Made by a program: the position numbers and the translations under genes. From NCBI RefSeq assembly GCF_001704415.2, contig NC_030811.1:52255591-52319590 (forward strand): DNA of 64,000 bases, read 5' to 3'. Numbering within the stretch: the first letter of the stretch is position 1; each line of letters starts with the position of its first letter. The DNA is from Capra hircus. Lineage: Eukaryota > Chordata > Mammalia > Artiodactyla > Bovidae. This document shows positions 58,489 through 64,000 of this stretch, piece by piece. Under the pieces are notes generated by a model. The model was not told the origin of the DNA. It saw only the letters and a program-made list of their open reading frames with translations, and ran no database searches.

Positions 58489-58749
58489 AACAACATTTTA
58501 AAGTGAACATTTCATTTCAGAGTTCATTGTGGTGGAGTCTTTTACTTTGACATTAGCTTTTTGAATATTACTTTGAATCTTGCTTGAACAATCTTGCAAT
58601 ATTTTACCCTATGTATGTAAAATGAATCCAGCCTCTCACGCTGGATTTTTCGTGTTTTCGGTGTAAGTAGCTCATTATACAAAGTCAATTGCTCTCACGT
58701 TTGCCTGTGCCTCCTTTGCTCTGCCCTTATTTCCAGTTCATCCCTAGCT

Positions 58750-58975
58750 ACTGCCTGGGTTCAAATCCCAGCCCTGCTGCTTATTAATTCTAGGAGTTCA
58801 GGCAAATTGCTCATCAATCTTTATGTTAGCTTCCAGCCTGTAAAACGGGAACAATATTAAAATCTTCAGAGTGTCGTTGTGAAGATGAAATGAGTTAACA
58901 TATGTAAAGCACTTTGAACAGTGTCTGAATCAGATTAGGACCTGATGCTGTTGCTACCACTATTACTGTTATCAT
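58750..58975 (+). mobile_element. MIR SINE
   Basis: 'tgcctgggttcaaatcccagc', 'ctgcttattaattctagg', 'gatgaaatgagttaacatatgtaaagcac' and 'gaacagtgtctg' follow MIR to its 3' end, ending in ATC/TCA repeats (about 58970-58988). Confidence 0.85.
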
Positions 58976-58989
58976 TATCATCATCATCA

Positions 58990-59555
58990 ATTTTGAAGCT
59001 ACTTCAAGGTTTGCATAAGCAGTTTCATTTTATATTTCTAATTCTTTAGATTATTACTATCAATAGGATGATTTTTTTGTCAAATTGATTGTAACAAATT
59101 TGATTTTACCAAAACAAAGGCAACAAACATTAATATATCAAAATAAATATAATAAAAGTATGTATGTCTTCATTACAACATACATCACAGTGCATCAGAT
59201 AAAACTCACATAGGTACAATAAAAATTAAATTCAATTGTATTTGATATTTTTCCAGGTTTCAGTCATTTAAAAGTCCCTGTGTAAAAATCATAGCTTTGT
59301 ACTTATAAACATTACAAAGTTATATGTGTCAAGGTCTGAGAATAAAATATACTTTATGAAAGCCGGTAGCTTAATTCACAAACTTTAATGTTTAGAGATT
59401 GCATGTGGCCCTCCGTGTGTTTTTGGGCTCCAGGCCAAATGTTCCTGGATACCAGGAAAACGTGAGGTACATGCTCAGGTCTCTCCATGGGAACCAGCCC
59501 TCAGGTCTGACCACTCGGATAAGGTGGTAACCACTGGATCTCTACATTGGGAACA
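58990..59555. other. AT-rich stretch, nothing recognised
   Basis: No motif-bearing frame and no repeat identified. Confidence 0.35.
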
Positions 59556-59559
59556 TCAA

Positions 59560-59780
59560 TTTCCCCGTTGCATTTAGTTAGTAATCTGTGGGGTGCAACT
59601 TTGTTCCCACTGTGTTTTAGCATCCATTGATAATCTTTGCAAAATCAGTTATTACTTTAGAGATTAAAAAAAGATGATTTTTCTAATATCTTATTGCTTC
59701 TACATGTATTTGAATGCATTCTTCTGTAACAAAGAGCTTTCCTTTCTTCCTTGATATCCTTTGTAAGTTTTCATTTTCTT
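59560..59780. mobile_element. Old L1M segment
   Basis: 'tagcatccattgataatctttgc', 'gatgatttttctaatatc' and 'ctgtaacaaagagctttcc' match the segment type seen at 15560-17290. Confidence 0.5.
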
Positions 59781-60424
59781 ATAATTAAAAAAATATGTTG
59801 AAATATATCACTGAACTATATCACCACAAAAATGCACCTTTCAGATCTCTTGTTGTGAGGAATTGGAATTGACTGACAGTCCAGCTACTGCCTTTTGACA
59901 GCTCCTCCAAATTCACGCCAAGGTCATGCTTCCTGGGTTGACGCCAGCCAGTGCCTGATGGCAAGAACACTGCCCTGGCAAGATGGGGACTTCTTACTGG
60001 GTGCCCATGGCTCCTCACTGGCCTGGCTGAAACGTTCTTACAACTGTGCTGCTGTCCAAGGCTCTTTCTACCCAACCCTGCTTCTTTCCCCCTCTCCTTT
60101 CCAAGTGTCAGATCTGCATCTTGGTCCTTTTAGGCATCTTCTTCATAAATCTCTGGCATGTTTAACATCATCTTGACTTCTTAGAAAGCTGAGCTAACAC
60201 AATCATAAACCCAAGAATGTATAAAACACATATATACACTTTATATAATAATGAAGCTATGTGAACCTGTTACCCAGGCTAAGAAATAGAAAATTACTTA
60301 TAATTCCCTCCCTCTTCTCCTTCACTTAAAGTTAACCACATCTCTGAATTTTGTTATCATTTCCTCCTTTTCCTTTATTGTTTAATCACTGATATTTACA
60401 TTGCCAAACAAATGATATGACTGA
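59781..60424. other. Stretch with an unidentified GC-richer block
   Basis: Bases 59850-60180 are richer in GC and open in several frames on both strands (84 codons on minus, 93 on plus). None shows a family motif, and the block resembles an old repeat more than a gene. Confidence 0.3.
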
Positions 60425-62093
60425 TATGGGATTAATAGCCATCATAGGTAAACAGCTCATACAACTCAACATCAAAAAAAACAAACAACCTGATTTAGAA
60501 ACAGGCAGAACTGAATAGACATTTTTCCAAAGAGGAAATGAAGATGGCCAACAGGCACATGAAGATGCTCACGTCACTAATTATTCAGTTCAGTTCAGTT
60601 CAGTCGATCAGTCGTCTCCGACTCTTTGCAACCCCATGAATCGCAGCACGCCAGGCCTCCCTGTCCATCACCAACTCCCGGAGTTCACTCAGACTCACAT
60701 CCATCGAGTCAGTGATGCCATCCAGCCATCTCATCCTCTGTCGTCCCCTTTTCCTCCTGCCCCCAATCACTCTCAGCATCAGGGTCTTTTCCAATGAGTC
60801 AACTCTTCGCATGAGGTGGCCAAAGTATTGGAGTTTCAGGTTTAGCATGAGTCCTTCCAATGAACACCCAGGACTGATCTCCTTTAGAATGGACTGGTTG
60901 GACCTCCTTGCAGTCCAAGGGACTCTCAAGAGTCTTCTCCAACACCACGGTCCAAAAGCATCAATTCTTCGGCGCTCAGCTTTCTTCACAGTCCAACTCT
61001 CAGATCCATACATGACCACTGAAAAAACTATAGCCTTGACTAGGCAGACCTTTGTTGGCAAAGTAATGTCTCTGCTTTTCAATATGCCATCTAGGTTGGT
61101 CATAACTTTCCTTCCAAGGAGTAAGCGTCTTTTAATTTCATGGCTGCAATCGCCATCTGCAGTGATTTTGGAGCCCCGAAAAATAGAGTCTGACACTGTT
61201 TCCACTATTTACCCTTCTATTTGCCATGAAGTGATGGGACCAGATGCCATGATCTTAGTTTTCTGTGCGAATCAGACTCACAATGAGGTATTACCTCACT
61301 CATGTCAGAACAGCTTTCATCAAAAAGAACACAAATAACAAATGTTGGTGAGGATGTGGAGAAAAGGGAACCCTCCTACACTGTTGGTAGGAATGTAAAT
61401 TGGTGCAGCCATTACGCAAAACAGTATGGAGGTTCCTTAAAAAACTAAAAATATATCTGCCATATGGTCTAGTAATCCCTCTCCTGGGTATATATCCGGA
61501 CAAAAGTATATTTCAAAAAGACACACGTACCCCTATGTTCATAGCACCACTATTCACAGTAGTCAGGACATGGAAACAATGTAAGCGTCCAGCAACAGAT
61601 AAATGGATGAAGAAGGTGTGGTACATATAAACTAAGGAACACTATTAAACCATAAAAAAATGAAACAATGCCATTTGCAGCAACATGGATGGACTGAGAG
61701 ACTATCAAGCTAAGTGAAGTAAGTCAAAAAGAGAAAGGCAAATACCATATGATATCACATATATGGAATCTAAAATATGACACAAAGGAACGTATTTATG
61801 AAACAGAAACAGACATATAGACATAGAGAACAGATGTGGTTGCCAAGGGGGAGAAAAGGTGGGGGAAGATGGGGTGGGTGTTTGGGGTTAGCAAATGCAA
61901 GCTAGTGTATATAGAATAGATAAATAGCAAGGTCCTACTATATAGCACAGGGAACTATATTCAACTTCTGGTGATAAGCAGTAATGGAAAAGAATATAAA
62001 AGAGAATGTGTATATATGCGTATGAATTACTTTGCTATACAGTAGAAATGAACATAACATTATAAATCAATTATACTTCAATTTTAAAAGCTC
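60425..62093 (+). mobile_element. Ruminant L1 3' end, split by BovB
   Basis: 'gggattaatagccatcatagg', 'catttttccaaagaggaaatg', then after the BovB 'acaatgaggtattacctcac', 'ggatgtggagaaaaggg', 'gatatcacatatatggaatc', 'tagcacagggaactatatt' and the end 'atcaattatacttcaat'. Frames are broken. Confidence 0.9.
60585..61264 (-). mobile_element. BovB LINE, 5'-truncated, copy 8
   Basis: The TTCAG tail begins at 60585 and the match ends at 'gatcttagttttct' (61264). A minus-strand frame of 201 codons (61205-60600) covers the C-terminal part (WTVKKAERRRIDAFG, WTARRSNQ, YFGHLM) up to near the natural end. No TSD is found, and about 8-10 bases of the L1 target seem to be missing at the right junction. Confidence 0.93.
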
Positions 62094-62103
62094 AAAAAAC
62101 AGA

Positions 62104-63615
62104 TTCAGTTCCATCACTCAGTCATGTCCAACTCTTTGTGACCCCATGGACTACAGCATGCCAGGCTTCCCTGTCCATCACCAACTCCCAGAGATTACCC
62201 AAACTCATGTCCATTGAGTCAGTGATGCCATCCAACCATCTCATCTGCTGTCGTCTCCTTCTCCTCCCACCTTCAATCTTTCCCAGCATCAAGGTCTTCT
62301 CAAATGAGTCAGCTCTTTGCATCAGGTGGCCAAAGTATTGGAGTTTCAGCTTCAACATCAGTCCTTCCAATGAACACTCAGGACTGATCTCCTTTAGGAT
62401 GAACTGGTTGGATCTCCTTGCAATCCAAGGGACTCCCAAGAGTCTTCTCCAACACCACAGTTCAAAAGCATCAATTCTTCGGTGCTCAACTTTCTTTATA
62501 GTCCAACTCTCATGTCCATACATGACTACTGGAAAAACCATAGCCTTGACTAGATGGACTTTTGTTGGCAAAGTAATGTGTCTGTTTTTTAATACGCTGT
62601 CTAGGTTGGTCATAACTTTCCTTCCAAGGAGTAAATCTTTTAATTTCATGGCTGCAGTCACCATCTGCAGTGATTTTGGAGCCCCAGAAAATAAAGTCTG
62701 ACACTGTTTCCCCATCTATTTCCCATGAAGTGATGGGACTGGATGCCATGATCTTAGTTTTCTAAATGTTGAGCTTTAAGCCAACTTTTTCACTCTCCTC
62801 TTTGACTTTCATCAGGAGGCTCTTTAGTTCTTCTTTACTTTCTGCCATAAGGGTGGTGTCACCTGCATATCTGAGGTTATTGATATTTCTCCTGGCAATC
62901 TTGATTCCAGCTTGTGCTTCTTCCACCACAGTGTTTCTCATGATGTACTCTTCATAGAAGTTAAATAAGCAGGGTGACAATATACAGAATTGACATACTC
63001 CTTTCTCTATTTGGAAGCAGTCTGTTGTTCCATGTCCAGTTCTAACTCTTGCTTCTTGACCTGCATATAGATTTCTCAAGAGGCAGGTCACGTGGTCTGA
63101 TATTCCCATCTCTTAGAATTTTCCACAATTTGTTGTGATCCACACAGTCAAAGGCTTTGGCATAGTTAGTAAAGCAGAAATAGATGTTTTTCTGGAACTC
63201 TCTTGCTTTTTCCATGATCCAGCGGATACTAGCAATTTGATCTTTGGTTCCTCTGCCTTTTCTAAAACCAGCTTAAACATCTGGAAGTTCACGGTTCATG
63301 TCCTGTTGAAGCCTAGGTTGCAGAATTTTGAGCGTTACTTTACTAGTGTGTGAGATGAGTGCAACTGTGTGGTAGTTTGAACATTCTTTGACATTGCCTT
63401 TCTTTGGGATTGGAATGAAAACTGACCTTTTCCAGTCCTGTGGCCACTGCTGAATTTTCCAAATGTGCTGGCATATTGAGTGCAGCACTTTCACAGCATC
63501 ATTTTTTAGGATTTGAAATACCTCAACTGGAATTCCATCACCTCCACTATCTTTGTTCATAGTGATGCTTTCTAAGGCCCACTTGACTTCACATTCCAGG
63601 ATGTCTGGCTCTAGG
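62104..63615 (-). mobile_element. BovB LINE, 5'-truncated, copy 9
   Basis: The 3' end lies just beyond the L1 3' end at 62104 and the match extends to 'ggatgtctggctctag' at 63615. The tail is short (attcagttcc). No TSD recognised. Confidence 0.93.
62122..63560 (-). pseudogene. BovB reverse transcriptase, broken
   Basis: Three frame pieces follow 5' to 3': 63560-63273 (RT start, IPIPKKGNVKECSNY), 63109-62762 (palm) and 62715-62122 (thumb and C-terminal region). The catalytic box reads YAGD, so the first Asp is lost. A stop (GGTTTAAG at about 63270) follows the QAG block, and frameshifts separate the other pieces. Confidence 0.9.
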
Positions 63616-63639
63616 GGGAAAAATATCTATGCATATATA

Positions 63640-63772
63640 TATATGTTGGAATACTTCTCAGCCATAAAAAAAGAATAAAATTTTTCCATTTGTGGCAACA
63701 TGGATGACCTTGGAGGGTAGTATGCTAAGTCAAATAAGAGAAAGACAAATAGTATAATGGTATCATTTATAT
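63640..63772 (+). mobile_element. L1 3' UTR fragment
   Basis: 'ttggaatacttctcagccataaaaaaag', 'ggcaacatggatgaccttgg' and 'atgctaagtcaaataagag' are L1 3' UTR text. It is a separate copy, since the L1 at 60425-62093 already has its own 3' end. Confidence 0.75.
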
Positions 63773-63998
63773 GGGCTTCCCTGGGTAGCTCAGCTGATAA
63801 AGAACCTGCCTGCAATGTGTGAGATCTGGGTTCGATCTCTGGATTGAAAACATCCCCTGGAGGAAGACGTGGCAACCCCGTCTAGTATTCTTTCTGGAGA
63901 ATCCTCATAGACCCCCCTGGACAGAGGAGCCTGGTGGGCTACAGTCTATGGGTCACAAAGAATTGAACATGACTGAGAGACTAATCACAGCACACATC
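63773..63998 (+). mobile_element. Bov-tA SINE, full length
   Basis: Head 'gggcttccctgggtagctcagc', B-box ggttcgatctc, body with a small insertion ('agaccccc') and 3' 'gaattgaacatgactgag'. The element, or its TSD, reaches the window edge. Confidence 0.9.
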
Positions 63999-64000
63999 AC

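Noticed and set aside
60712..61338. 208-codon plus-strand frame
   Set aside because: Antisense of BovB copy 8, extended by chance into flanking L1.
62093..63645. The L1 text at 63640 as the continuation of the L1 at 60425-62093 after a BovB insertion
   Set aside because: The left L1 already reaches its own 3' end at about 62093, and the right piece repeats 3' UTR sequence, so they are two copies.
1..64000. CRISPR array, integron, toxin-antitoxin or phage system
   Set aside because: The direct repeats are dispersed eukaryotic retroelements with TSDs. Spacing is irregular and there are no cas-like or phage-like genes.

Overview
The window is mammalian nuclear DNA from a pecoran ruminant, most likely a bovid. 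The basis is the mix of interspersed repeats: nine BovB (RTE-class LINE) fragments, about eighteen tRNA-Glu-derived Bov-tA/Bov-A SINE copies that are restricted to ruminants, and four older CHR-type SINEs. These lie on a background of old mammalian L1, L2, MIR, MER5/MER20 and MLT1 elements. The sequence is AT-rich, has no CpG island, and contains no gene with a complete, recognisable coding sequence. I read it as intergenic or deep intronic DNA. The species cannot be fixed from the sequence alone.

Layout. 1-3860: a Bov-tA, then the longest BovB (minus strand, nearly full length, itself hit by a Bov-A). 3900-7000: CHR, MIR, MER20 and a non-repeat stretch with a coding-looking minus-strand frame (6446-6676). 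7100-9100: L1 3' end and an MLT1 LTR. 9300-14300: MIR, L2, a palindromic MITE, Bov-tA and a second MLT1. 15560-17290: old L1 hit by two SINEs. 20239-23075: a truncated BovB with a clean target-site duplication (TSD), next to L1 copies that carry a Bov-tA. 25145-27200: an L1 3' end broken by a BovB with an inverted 5' half, then L2 with a MER5A inside. 28360-29765: L2 hit by a Bov-A, and a MITE hit by a 226 bp BovB tail. 30000-50150: mostly sparse old repeats, with a BovB at 37846. 50150-55435: a 2.2 kb BovB, a 470 bp solo endogenous-retrovirus LTR with a 4 bp TSD, and an L1 holding three younger insertions. 56200-60425: old L1, CHR and MIR. 60425-64000: a ruminant L1 3' end with two BovB copies, further L1 and a final Bov-tA.

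The large open reading frames are pieces of BovB reverse transcriptase or endonuclease, or antisense shadows of them. Every BovB copy is 5'-truncated or broken by stops and frameshifts, so none is active here. I found no CRISPR array, operon, tRNA/rRNA gene or other dedicated system. The items most worth checking are the unidentified 76-codon frame at 6446-6676 (minus), the twin-priming-like BovB at 25723-26324, and the solo LTR at 53087-53556. Repeat family names were given from memory of consensus sequences, without a database search.
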